NCBI GenBank assembly: GCA_019925795.1
Contig: CM034298.1
Location: 51,920,365 to 51,984,364 of the forward strand
Length of the DNA: 64,000 nt
Direction of reading: 5' to 3'
Source of the DNA: Dendrobium chrysotoxum
Lineage: Eukaryota; Streptophyta; Magnoliopsida; Asparagales; Orchidaceae
In this document: positions 25,901 through 39,700 of the stretch, in pieces
Layout: every line of letters begins with the position of its first letter
Position numbering within the stretch: position 1 is the stretch's first letter
Position numbers and translations under genes: made by a program
The notes under the pieces: model-generated
What the model was told of the DNA's origin: nothing
What the model saw: only the letters and a program-made list of their open reading frames with translations
Databases searched by the model: none

Positions 25901-28900
25901 AAACTTCTGAAATTCTAGTTACGACATGTTTAGCACGATAAGCTAAACATATGCACTCTTTCCTTAACATTGATAAGATAAAATTTGTTATTTCAAATGT
26001 TTATTATTATGTTCAATTGTGCTTGTAATCATTGTGAATTGTACAGGAAATTAATGAAAAATCAGAAAAATTGGACCAGTGCCATAATGCTAGAACTCAA
26101 TCCAGCGCCGCAGCGAAGAGCTTACAAAAAATTTATTGGAGAGCTTAGCACTGAAGCACTATCCAGCCAGCGTCAAATCGAAGTGTCGCAGCACCAAATC
26201 GCCCAGTGCTGCGGTGGGAGTAAGTTGGACCAGTGAACTGAAGCGACTATTGGTGAATTGACGCGCCGGTTTAGCAGCGCCGCAACACCACCAAGCCAGC
26301 GCCACAATGCTAGTTTAGAATAAATGAAAACTATAAATAGTCACCTTATTCCTTTTTTGTAGAGAGATTGGCAACTTGGAGGGCCAATTTGTGGAGTCGT
26401 TTTGTGAGAGAGAGAGAGAGAGAGAGGATTATATAGGGGAGTGTGTAGCTTGTGTTCTTATACCTGGAGCCTTGTGCTGAAGTGAAGCAAAGCAAGGAAG
26501 TAAGCAAAGGATTGTAAATTGACTTCCGAGTCATACCTAAACTTTGCTTTCCATTATTTTAACCGTTATCATGTGTTTGTAATTTGTACTTATGAATCAC
26601 ATAGTATAATAAAATGATTGTTGTGTTTATTATATTTGTTATGTGTAACAACATCTCCATAAGTAGCTAATCAACTTTTCTGAATCTATGATGAATTAAA
26701 AGGCAAAAATGCTTAGAGTAGGGTTTAATGTTTATCATATCCACGTTGTTTTTAACTTCTCTACACTTCAATTGATTTATGTATAGGTCATACATAAATT
26801 AAAATTTTAGTGTAATCTAGAACCTTTACGGAGCAGGATTTCGAGCTCGTTGGGCTTATCGAGCCCGAATTAGAACAGCAGTCCGCTTGACTCGATTACT
26901 CATTAAGCGGCTCACGAAAAGCAGAACGGCGGGATGAATCGGAGCTTGTGCCTCGTGCAAATCATGGCGGGGGGCAAATTGGAGCTTGTGCTACAGCAGG
27001 ACGCGTAATTCGAAGCGGGCACGTGCGAACCGCGTTCGCGGCGGAAGAGAGCCACTTGACAAGCTTGATTTTTATGACAAGTCGAGCTCAAGCTCGAGCT
27101 CGACTTTTTAGCACGACTCGTGTTCAAGCTCAAATTTGGCTCGCGAGTCGAGCTCGAGTTAGGCCTGACTTGAGCTCGACTCGACTAGTTTGCGCCCTTA
27201 GTCCGGCCATAACATAGACATATGGTGGTTAGGATTATGGGGTCTTAATGAGATGATTTAATTGTAGTTAGTCGATCCTAGCTTATGCTCCGATGAGATA
27301 GATAAAGTCGAGGAGCACAATTGCTTTAATCCACATCAACCAAAGGAAATAAACTACTCTAGACAATCATGTTCTTTTGATGAATCATAGGTTCGGATTT
27401 TATCAAAATTAAAAAACTTTATTTCTACGATTTGAAGTTTTTACTTTTAAATTGCAAACATTTTCTATTAGCTCACTAGATAAACACAACAGTCTAATAA
27501 GCATTAGTAAAGTGAACTTAGGATATATCTAGTTGTTTTCTCATAGGATCGACACTCTATTCATTATTTTATTACTTGATACGATATGTGCACTTGCGTT
27601 CTAATAGGATTTATACTATAGAAAAATTAAACTTTCCTTTGACAGTTGAGTAGTAAGTATAAACATAAATATCTTGTCCACCCATCAAACATGGCAAGTG
27701 AAACTCGTAGGCGACACTCGCTTTTCTTAGTACAGTGGGGAAAAATATATTATGCTGCAAATCTATCATGCAAGTATCCCATGCACATCTTTTTTAGTTC
27801 GATGGGTTATGAAAATTTGAGCTACGATGCTTTTATACATGGACCATAGGCGCTTTTCTTGATGTGGTGGGCAATCTCAAACTCCCCGTAGATACCCCTA
27901 TGTTGGGGAGACAACGGACAGCTGCCAAGATTTGGGCAAAACCAACAAAAAAATGACATTGCAAAAATGGAAATGAAGTTGAACACAAAAATGAATATAA
28001 AATGAACTTATAGGGGACTTGTAAAAGACAGGGGACTTGTAGAAGACACAATAGCTCGCCTACAAGCACAGACAAAACCTCCATAATCTCATAGAGCCCT
28101 AATAAATAGCACAGAATTTTAAGGAACCAACACAACAAACTTAAATGTGAAAAGGAACAAGCTAACCGCTCCTAAATAAGGAGAATGATTCCACAATGGG
28201 CCCACCTCACCTAAATACAAACGCATAAAAATAAAAATATCACTTCTTCATATGCTTAAAAGTGCATGAATGATTTTAATTCGCCATCTGCATGACTAGA
28301 CCCACAAGATGTAGACAAAAGCAGACAAAAGGAGGAAGGCAATATTTTAAAATTCATTTTGTCACACATGCATCTCAATACTTTCAAATTTCATATCATA
28401 CATCCAATCGGCAAAAACAATTTGCGCAAACAATCAAAATCCCAAATATTATCATGTCATACATGCGTCTCAAAACAACTTTCAAATTTCATTTTAGCAA
28501 CAGAACTATGCAACCACCTTGAGAAACATGGCACTACCTTGAGAATCATGTAATTGTAATAGCCCATATTTTAACCTAGTCGAATAATATTTCATAAGTC
28601 ATTATAAGTCCAATTAGCAGACCAATTTCATCATAATATATTTCTCCTAATTTAATGGGGAGTGTAGATATGAAAATAATAAATTTCTTATTTCATTGCA
28701 ATTCCTTTAGAAATAGACATATTGGTACAAGCGGGTTTTCTGGTACCGTTAGGTGTCTGTTTTACAAACTGATTTCACCAAAATCTTCTAAACATATTAG
28801 GTAATTTTATGAATATTTTTCTATATTTTTTATCCCCGAATTTGAAAATATAAAAGGATTTAGTAAATTTTTTTATTAAAAACTAACAATTGACACAATT

Positions 28901-31900
28901 ACCAATACATCCTTAAAATATTTTATTATAAAAATCTCATTCCATTATAGAACTTCATATATAATGTTTCATTTCATTTTTTCCCAAACCAAAGAAACAA
29001 AAATCGAATTTGAGAAGAAAAGAGAGGAGAGAGAAACCTAGGGTTTGGGAATCGTAGAGCTTTTTAGTCAGTCAGTCAGTTGAGAAATTTGCTCGTCTCG
29101 AGGTAAGATATCATTACCCTACTTATTATTGCAATGATTTTGCTTATTTTATATTTTCTTAATTTCAAGTTAGTCAAAATTTACAAAAGTTATGATATCT
29201 CGATTTTTAACAAACTTCCACAATGTAATTTTTAGTATGTTATAGTTTTAATTATTTTGCACATATTGACATAATCATATTCAATTTTTACTAGGTATGT
29301 TTGTATTTTGGTGGAAATACCCTAATTTGAGAAATTTAGATAAATATAAAAAATTGATAAATAATTATCAAAATCTCATAATACCAGTATATAACATACA
29401 CACATGTTATAATTCATCCGTTGTCATATATATATATATATATATGAAAATGAGTATATTGATTTTTTTATGAATGCCCCTAATCATTATTCATATGTAT
29501 ATTTTATATATATTATACTAATGCAATGAGCTAAATATTAAGTATAATATCACTTATTTATTAAGTTATATATATTGTGAAATATGCGTATGTAAGAAAT
29601 GCTAGCTAGAAATGATTGACTGATTCAGGTTGACTGGAAACATGTTATCCTATACAGGAGGGTAGGCCGATGGACTTTCTTTTAAAATAAAGTTTATAGT
29701 TTAATCTTAAATGATATGAAAAGGGAGGCATAAGGACATAGATTGATATGATATAATACGCCGACGGGTTGAAAGTGATGACTTTTGATATGAAAGCCAC
29801 CTGACCTAAATGATTTGTGATATAGCTGATTCTTGGAAATATAACTGATATGATTGAGATTGATTCATATAAGGTTGGTCTACATAACTGGATACAGGAA
29901 AAATACCACAGGCAGTTTGATGTTTTATCTTACTTACAATGCTTGTATATACGTATAATATGAATATATATATGATTGATACAAGTATATGATAAGACTA
30001 ATAAAATTGATACATATGAATCATATGATTTATAAGATATATATATATATATATATATGCATAGCATAGACAATACACGACATATATATGAAAATGATTG
30101 GTATACTGATGTAATAAGATGTTATATAAACTATTTTGTAATGGTTGGGTATAGGATTGTTAGAACTTACTCATAACTGTTTATTTGGTTATTGATCCCT
30201 GATTATGAATTATGTTACGTATACTAATTTTTATAGCTTATATGATATGAAACTGATTACATTGACAGCAACATATTTTACAATTATATATTCATATTGA
30301 TAGTGATTAAATGATTACATGTATATTGTTTATATTGTCTTACATTGATTTCAGTTGTAGATTCTGGTATCCTACTAAACTGTTAGTTTACTCTGTAATT
30401 TTATATGTTTTCAGAAAGGGATCAGGACCCAAGCGAATGAGTTAGATCAGGAATTCATGTTTTATTTTGTTTATGCATTTTCTTTAATTTTATTCTTTGA
30501 TAGTCAAGAGCTAAAAAATAGACTGATGAATGCGTGGATTGAACTCTTGGTTATTGTATATGAATTTTACGGAAGAAAGTATGTCAAACCTCAAGCACTG
30601 TGTAATTACTCTAAGCAGCATACCACTATTCTAAAAATGTGCAGATGTATTATACAAAGGCTTTGAAGAACGTGTAATTGCATAGTACAAAATGCACCCA
30701 AAAAATACAAGTGCGTCGTGTGTGTCCATCAAAGAGGGTCAAAATACATTAAAAAATATGCAACCACCTCGAGAAGCATGGCGCTAGCTCGAGAAGCAAG
30801 TCATTGCCTCATGAAGCATGCAACCACTCTAATAAGTGGGCCACCATTTAAAAAGCACACAAATATATTGAAAAGTGTGCAAGTGCATTATGCAAATATA
30901 CTAGAAAGTATATAATTGCATAAAAAAAGTACGTCAAAAAATATATAAGTACATTAGAAAGCACATAAATATACTATGCAAATTCACTGAAAAGCATGCA
31001 AATACATCAAAAAGAGATTGCAGTGTTTAAAAAATTTTAACTAACCTGCATTTACTCCGTCAAAATGCTTTGAACTCCTAATTTTGAAATCTAAGAATAT
31101 TGGGTGGGCTAAAAAATGAAATTAAATTTGACCCATCTCAAGAAGCACGCGCACATTGAAAAAGGTGTAAACACACTATGCAGGTGCAATTAAAAACTTG
31201 CAAGTGTATCATGAAACATGTTAGTATGTTATGCAAAAACCACCAAAAAATATACAAAATGCATCGTGTAGGCACATTAAAGAGCATGCAAGTACATTAA
31301 AAGCATGCAAGCTTTATTTTAAATTTTTGAAAATAAGATTGTTCGTACTGCTTCAATAAATGTGCTAAGTGCTCGAAATATCATATTTCATAATGCTATG
31401 CGGTCTAAAAAAAATTGCATCTAAAATTATTCCACACCGAGAAGGATACAACCATATTTAAAATGGTTGTATTATTAATTTAAAGATTTCACAAACTCTC
31501 TTTTAAAAATCAAACTCATTGTTGCATGATGCTCTCAATCAGACCGCCTCCCTAAAGGGTATGGTCATGAGTCCCACATTTGAAATTCGATCCTCTTCCT
31601 TGTTGTTCACACAGGAAAAATGAGACTTGAACCTCACCTTCTGAGTAAGGGTTCCATTCTTCATGAGGCAAGTTAATGTTTAATTAACCAGATTTCCCCG
31701 ATGCTTATATTGGGGTTTATTAGGTCTCAACTTCCGATGAGCACAAGCCCTCATAGTTAATTACTCCTCCCCACTTATGGGAGAGCAATCTCGATTAAGG
31801 ATGGGTCACTTCTATAAGATTTTAAACTTAAGTTTAGTACTATGAGATTTGTTTTGATTAATGAGAGATGTTTGTGAGAGATGGAGGTAGACCTGATTAA

Positions 31901-34900
31901 GATCACATGGTTCTGTCATCCCAGAAATATCAATGATTATCAATCTACCAATGTTAATGTCATATAGGTCGTAACATCTAGAGAATCTGATTAACACCCA
32001 TAGGCTGCCTCCTCTCAAGGATCCCGAGTTGACTGAGATGATTAAGTGTAGATTTTAGATTGTTATGAGTTTAGAGTTTGTAAATATTAGCAGGCTTGTT
32101 AGCATTAAAGATGGCCTGAATATGATTTGAGTTTGCGCCTTACATCTATTAGAAGGTTTGAATATGATTTGAGTTTGGGATGGGACTTATTGCTTCATTT
32201 ATAATTTGCCAGTATTATGGGGCTTACAACATAACACTATATGGGGGACAGCCCGATAGATTTGAGTTAAAGTGAGGCTTACATCTATTGTTGAGATGAA
32301 GCTTATTGCTCCATTTAAGAGTTGACCGAATTTTAATTAGGAATAAGCTTACAGCCATTGGAATGCCCTTGACCTTTAGCTCTATTTAAACGAAACAATA
32401 TTATTTGTATTTGACCAGACTCATTAAAAAGGTGTTTGATAAATAATCTTGTATGACTTCTAATATATATATGTATCTATGTGTGTGCGTGTGCGTGTGC
32501 GTGTGCGTGTGCGTGTGCGTGTGCGTGTGCGTGTGCGTGTGTGTGTGCGCAAGGGCGCGCGCGCGCGTGCGTGTGTGTGTGTCAATAATGACTTCATACT
32601 TTTTTATTTTAAAATCATATGGCAATTTTCTTTTTTGTTAGTTGTATATTATGCAGTGTTTGATTTATTTATTTTGTTTGTTTGCATGTGCTAGATCACG
32701 TGTCAGTAGGGAGCCAAATATCTCGTTAGCAATGCTACTGCTATAGTTTGGATAATTGAACTATTGCAATAAGGCATATTTTGGCTCGAAGCACTTATAT
32801 TTGACAGTATCGTGCATTAGTGTATTTTTTTTATCTGTGCTATTTTGTTATTTTTATTTAAAAGAGTATAATTATGAAAATTTCTTTCTTGTCCTTCTCT
32901 CTTTTTTTTTGTGTTGCTCTAGAATACTTAAAATCAAATTATGGTGCTTAATATCCTCTTTTTTCTTACTTTAAGTTTTAATTGTGATAGCTCTTTGCCA
33001 ATTTTTAAAAAAAATTAGCAATTCCAACATCTCCCCCATATAGGGGGAATCCGATAAGCATTTGTCTTTACTCTTCCTGACGGGATCAAAGATACGACAG
33101 ACGCAGGGTCTTCGTATAATTAATTCTTCCTAGCCAGATCAAAGATATGACGGACACGGGATCTTTATATTCTCCTCCCGGTCAAATCAAAGGTACAATG
33201 GGGTCTTCGTATATGCACAACAATTGGAGATAGTATATCATAATTATGATTAGCTCTATTTAGTTAAGAAATAAATCCTTAATTACTGTGTGCAGTCAAG
33301 ATTGCACGAGGTCATCGAGCGTCGTTGTCAGAGTCGCGGGAGGCTGGATTGCGTGAGGGCAAAGTCGCAGGCATCCGGGTTGGGTCATTCGTGGGGTCTT
33401 CGTATATGCACGACAATTGGATATAGTATATCATAATTATGATTAGCTCTATTTAGATAAGAAAAAAATCCTTAATTACTGTGTGCAGTCAAGATTGCAC
33501 GAGGTCGTCGAGTGTCGGTGTCGAAGTCGCGGGAGGCTGGATCACGTGAGGGCAAAGTCGCAACCGTCCAGGTTGGGTCATTCGTGCGTGGAGCGGAAGA
33601 GTAGGGAGGCGTTCGGGTTGGGTCGTTCGCGAGGGCGGAGTCACAGGAGCTGGGCCGCGTAGCGCGTGCAGGTGAGGTTGCAATAGGCTGTGGTCCGAGG
33701 TCGAGTGCTTCTTCGTTTTTTCTGGAGAACGAGATATATCTTCTTCTTCTTTTCGTTCGTCCCGCGGATACTAAGTAAGGATAGTCATGAAGGAGTTACG
33801 AGGGAGCGAGATAAGAGAAAATTATGAGGCGTGGGCTCATGGGGGTTGTTTCAGGCGATAATGTCGATCCCTCATTGATGCATGCAAAGGGGGGGTCAAA
33901 ACAAAATAAAATTCCTAAAGTCTTTGGGCTGCTGGCTGCTAGCTTGGATGGGTCCTTTTTGGTGGCTGCTGGCTCTCGGGTTGGGTTTGTGGCTCTCGGT
34001 TTTGAGCTGGTGCTGAAATTCCTGGTTATTTCTTTAAGTTTAGTTTTTTAAATGAAGCTCATTATTAGGTGGAATTTGTCTCCTCGGTTTTCTTGACCTA
34101 TTGATGTTCTTTGTGTGGGATTTGGGGATAAGCTGCAGGTTTTATTTCCCCTTTTGGTGGCTTTTCGGTTTGGCTTCATGGGGGCTTTTCCCGTGTCCTT
34201 TCTCCCGTTTTTCTGTGTGCCTCTTCGGGTTCTGGCCTGGCTGCTTTACCGTGGCTGCTGGGGGGGCGGGGGTTTCGTGGCTTTTTGTTGGTTTCCTGTG
34301 GTGTTGCCTCCTGGTTTCCTGTGCTGAATTGGGGGTGCTGTTGGTGACCTTTGGCCTTTCTTTTCCCTAATTCTAATTGGCTTGGAAGGCGGTTAGTGGC
34401 TGTTTGGTTCCCCTCTCTCTTACCTATAAATATGAGATGTTTAGGAATGTTATAAATGTGATAAGTGTTGATTTTTGTAAAGAATCTGCGGGTTTCTTTA
34501 GGATTGCTTGCGAGCAATGCCTATTCTTCTTCTTCTCTCCTTATAGGAAAGCTTGCGAGCTTCTCCGTCTTCATCTGGACTTCTTATCCTCTTCTTCTTT
34601 CCATAAGTACCACTCCACCTATATCCTTCTTCTCTATGGATGGAATGCAACTTTAGGATTTATTTTTTTCGTGTTTGTAAGCGTCAAAGTTTGTAAGCGT
34701 CATTTTATTATATCAAAGGAATATATTGTGTTAGTTGTCGTAATTTGTTTAAATTTGAGCATTGCATGTATCTTTCTATTACCTAGGAAGTATATAATTT
34801 TGTAAGCAAAAATTAAGGGCTTTCTCCTAATTTTTGCTTGCATCACTCATTAACTAATTTAGATTCAAATTAGGTTAATTTATGAGATTTGGTAAAAATT

Positions 34901-34912
34901 TTAAAAGTAAAA

Positions 34913-35003
<91 letters not shown>

Positions 35004-36707
35004 CTACAGGAATCATTTGGAAAAGATAAATCTATTGTCTAAAACATTTTTTTGAATAGTGAGTTCTCCCGATGATGATTAATTTATTGGCTTTAGCATT
35101 CTTATTATTGTTTTGCCAACACTTGTAAAAATCATAATCAATAAGACTTGATAGTCCCTGTGATAGCTGTGTTGAAAGCAAACCTTAATAGAAGGGGATC
35201 ATATTTTCAAAATCCCCCCACAATCACAATATAGATCATTTCAAGGCCACATCTAGAAAAAAAAATATAAGAAATTTTTTTTTTTAATTATAAAATTTAA
35301 AAAATGTTTCAAGTGAAATCTACCATCTAAAATATAAAGCAAAAGCCATCCACCATTCTCAACCGTTTGTCGAATAAATTCGAGAATAACCTCAACTCAC
35401 AAAGAGTCATATCTTGTCAAGTGTATCATCATATTCACTCTCAAATGATCTATTGTCAATAAAGAAGTGGCATGTGTCCCTTAACTAATGATTTTGTTAA
35501 TAAATGACATCATAGATAAATAGTTAAGAATATGGTCCTCTAACCAGATGATTCCTCCAAAAAATGCACTATTAAATTATAGTAAAGGTCAGAGCCCACA
35601 AATTTCTCAATAGCATAAAAACCCTTGAACTATAAATGATAGGATATACTATAGCTTAAATTCGTCCCTTTAGACAAGCATTCAACCCTATCGATAACAT
35701 CCCCTTGAATAAAGCAACACATGATTACCAACAAGAATTATTCAGTTAGGTTAAGTCAATTATATCCTCTGACTATATAGACCTGAGTCCATGACAATCC
35801 AGATGATGGAATTATAAGATATTGACCGAGTTTGTCATCATTTCTCTCATCGTCGGCTTTAAGTTTGCGATGACAAGTTTCTCAACCTTAAGTTAAATTT
35901 GTTGAATTTGTTGCTACTATACACTAAGCATTTAGCTTTCTAATGACTAGCCTTAATCAAAAGTTCTCTCATCACTGGATAAATAATTAGCTATAAGAGC
36001 TTGCACCTATGAAAAATTGGAATCAGATCTTAGAGTCCTCGTAAAATGAGGATGAAATCTTTGACTATTTTCTTATTTTCAATCTAATCTATCTTCTGAA
36101 AATCTCACTCATAACTAAACACTCTCTCAATAAAGTTGGGAGTAAATTTTCGGAGTCCACAACAGCATCACTCACACATGAACATGCTCACAAATTCACA
36201 CAACATACAAATAAAATAATTTATGACATAATATAATATATATTATACATAACATTAATAACTATTGAAAATATCATGCACATGAAAATTATATATCATA
36301 TATTGAGTCATTGGTCTACTAATTCTAAAGCATCTTCTGAATATCCCCCCCTCCAAACTATTTTAATTTGTCACTGATTTCAATGAATGTTAGAAATGAT
36401 CTTTCTTTATTAGATTTAAACGAGAATTTGACTTTGAACAGGACATAATGGAGAAAAAGGAATCATGTTGCCAACCCCACGTAGTGGAACAAAGGCTTGA
36501 TGTTGTTGTTGTACTGATTTCAATGAATGTCTCACCAATTAAAACTATATTACCTACCAAAAATATACATTAAGGGACTTTATTTTGAATATCCTCTATA
36601 AGAATCTTAATAATTAATAAAAAATATATATATACATGATGTTAAACCTTGAACACAAGATAACGGGAAACTCTTAGGTCACTCTACAATACTTATAATA
36701 TTAGTCA

Positions 36708-36741
<34 letters not shown>

Positions 36742-39700
36742 TTAATAATATCAACATATCTTTGACACACATCTTTCGGCCTTAAAGTACATCTAATCAA
36801 TTCATGTGATATTCGATCATAAACTATCTCAAGATTAATAAAAATTATATGAAGATCAATCTCCATTTTCAATCCTTCTTCATTAATTTTCTTAACACAA
36901 AAATCACTTTCATTGTGCATATTTCTAAGATGAAACCAATTTGGTTTTTCGAAGTTGAAATAATTTTTCTAAGCCTATTTTCATTACTTGTACTTATAGC
37001 TTGATTGCTCGTACTTATAGCTTAATTGTATAACTCTTAAGTTTGATCTCTCTATTGTTATCATGATCTTAAACTTATTAAATATTTGTACTAAAATTGA
37101 TGCAATAAAAAAACAAATATTGCAAACTCAAGTCTTCCTTACCATAAATATAGCAATACAATTATAAATAAAGGCACACCTTACAACTTTAAATAAAAGG
37201 GACAACAACAACAAACAATTTAAATAAAACACGACGCAACAACACCTTACAACTTATAAAAATTTTGAGAAGAAAAATACAGGTGGAATGAAAACCGTGG
37301 AGAGAAAAAGAAGATAGCCTTACCATAAATATAGCAATACAATTATAAATAAAGACACACCTTACAACTTTAAATAAAAGGGACAACAACAACAAACAAT
37401 TTAAATAAAACACGACGCAACAATACCTTACAACTTATAAAAATTTTGAGAAGAAAAATACAGGTGGAATGAAAACCGTGGAGAGAAAAAGAAGATAGAA
37501 GTCCAAGACGAATTAGTAGAGGGTAGTTAGAAGAGGATAGCTCGCAAGCTAAAAACCCACAAGTTTCACATTCCAACAATTCATCACCAATCTCTCCATC
37601 TCTTTCATAAAGAAATCAGCCACCTTATATAGAAAAAGAAGGGAAAAGGGTATTAAATGCTCACTTAAATTTACCACCCAAATAGCCAATAGAAGCCTTC
37701 CAAATCAACCACAAAACTCTTCCAAATCAGTCCAATTAACTAGGAAATAAAGCATCCAACATAGGTTTCAACAAATAGGGAAACCGACCAACCACAGGAG
37801 TGAAAACGAGCAGCCATCAGAAAAGACAGCAAGGAAACCGAAGGGGTATAGGGGAAAACGAAGAGCCAAGAGGAAAAACAGAAGTCCAACATCGGGAAGA
37901 CCAACAGCCAACATGGGAAGATCAAACAACCACTTTGGGAAGACCAAACAGCAGTAGGAATACGAGAAGGCAGCAGGAATTTTCAAAAAACAGGAGGAAT
38001 TTTCAACAAATAGTAGGGAAATTCAGCAAACAGCAAGGAAAATGAGAAGCCACACAAGAAAATATGAAGTAGGATATCTTGACTGCATCAAAAATTATTC
38101 TTCTCTAATTATTTCTTATAGGCTTAATGTTCAAAATTATATTAAAAATTTTTGTTAGCCAAATTACTAAAAAATTCCAATAACTCTCCAAATCTTAATA
38201 GGTATCTCATATGGACCTAGTCTTAACTTTATGCACTTTTCTAGAGTTGATTCTACTTCAATTCTTAGATCAATCAATTATATATTTTACTATATTATTC
38301 ATTATGTTGTTTCAAAATAATTTCTTTTTTAAAATATCACATTTAGTAATTTCTCAGAAGAATATTTTCATCTTTCTTTGATATATTCCTCTTTAATCAA
38401 GATCCTATTATCTTCACCATTAATGCATCTAACTTGATCAAAATCCCTAGATCTCTTATCCCATGATCATATTATACTTAATAAATATAATCATATTATT
38501 TAAAACAAGCATGGGTGCTTGAGATGAAAGCCACAAGGGACCCTTTTGAGGGCCCCGACAACGCCTCCTCTATCAAGTTGAAATAAAACATATAAGGAAA
38601 AGGTCATGGAACACATGGTGACTTCATCAAGGTTTATAGACTTATTGTTCATGCCTAGCAAGTCCATTTTCTCTGGTGAGTTTCTTTTTTTTTTTTTATT
38701 ACAACAACAAACTTAAACTTATTTTCTTTACAACCATAGACTCGTATTACCTTCATGACAAAAGAATCCAAACATACACTTCTAATATTTTCCTACTAAC
38801 CCTCATGGCATAGGCGCTAAGTAACTCACACTCCTTGTGGTAGATGTTACTGAATCTTTAATAGCTCCTCCTTAGCTTCTAGTAGCTTGAGAACCAGTTA
38901 ATGAGCAAATATTTAAAAGATTTCAATGTAGGATGCTCTCGCCAAAACCATAAAGACCATGACAATGTCATGTCCTTTAGGGTGGTTAGCAATAAATTGT
39001 ACCTAATAGCGTTACATACTACATACAAGGCCATCATGACGTCAAAGCCATCAAGAAGGTCCCCTAGATCAATCATATCATGGTAGGAATCTAATTATGA
39101 AGCCTTGAACTTCATCATCAATGGTTCTTCCATTATCTAAGGCATAAAGTTGATATTAATGCTACAATCCATGTTAATTGCAATCACCCAATGATTCATC
39201 CACTAGTGTTTCAAGGAATGCTCTCTAGGACCTCTAGCTCAAGTTATTTCCCCACACCCCCCAAAAAAGGTAAAAGTGCTAGTTAAGCTGAAGGTGAAGG
39301 TCTCCATAAAACTCCCTCTACCTAAGAAGTCAATGGCAACAAGCCAGCTTGGCCATGGAGGAAAAATTAAGGTTGAAAATACTGCATCACCACAAATTAG
39401 GCATGGGTAGCATGCATTGTTCCCTCTCCTACCACCTCCTTGAGGATCTTCTCTCGGACATCATTTCAAGCTGCTTCGTAGTCTAAGCTCAATATTTTCT
39501 TTCCCGTGGCCATGATCTAAATGAAAGCGAGCATCAAATATTAATATCAAAAAATATGACGATTGTGAGTTACAATACATTTTAGGTTAAGGAGATACTT
39601 TGAGTGACGTAGATCATGAATAGAGCGCTAGAACAAAAGGCAATCACAAAACAGGGGAGAAAAGAGAAGAAAAAAGGCAATCACAAAACAAGGGAGAAAA

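Noticed and set aside
32401..32694. Frames of alternating Thr-His, Val-Cys or Val-Arg
   Set aside because: Pure translation of the GT/GC microsatellite.
34101..34805. Plus-strand frames rich in Trp, Phe and Cys (up to 142 codons)
   Set aside because: Low-complexity G/T-rich DNA, overlapping frames of equal quality, no family match.
37189..37579. Two minus-strand frames with the same ending peptide
   Set aside because: A consequence of the 181-bp duplication; no domain or splice support.
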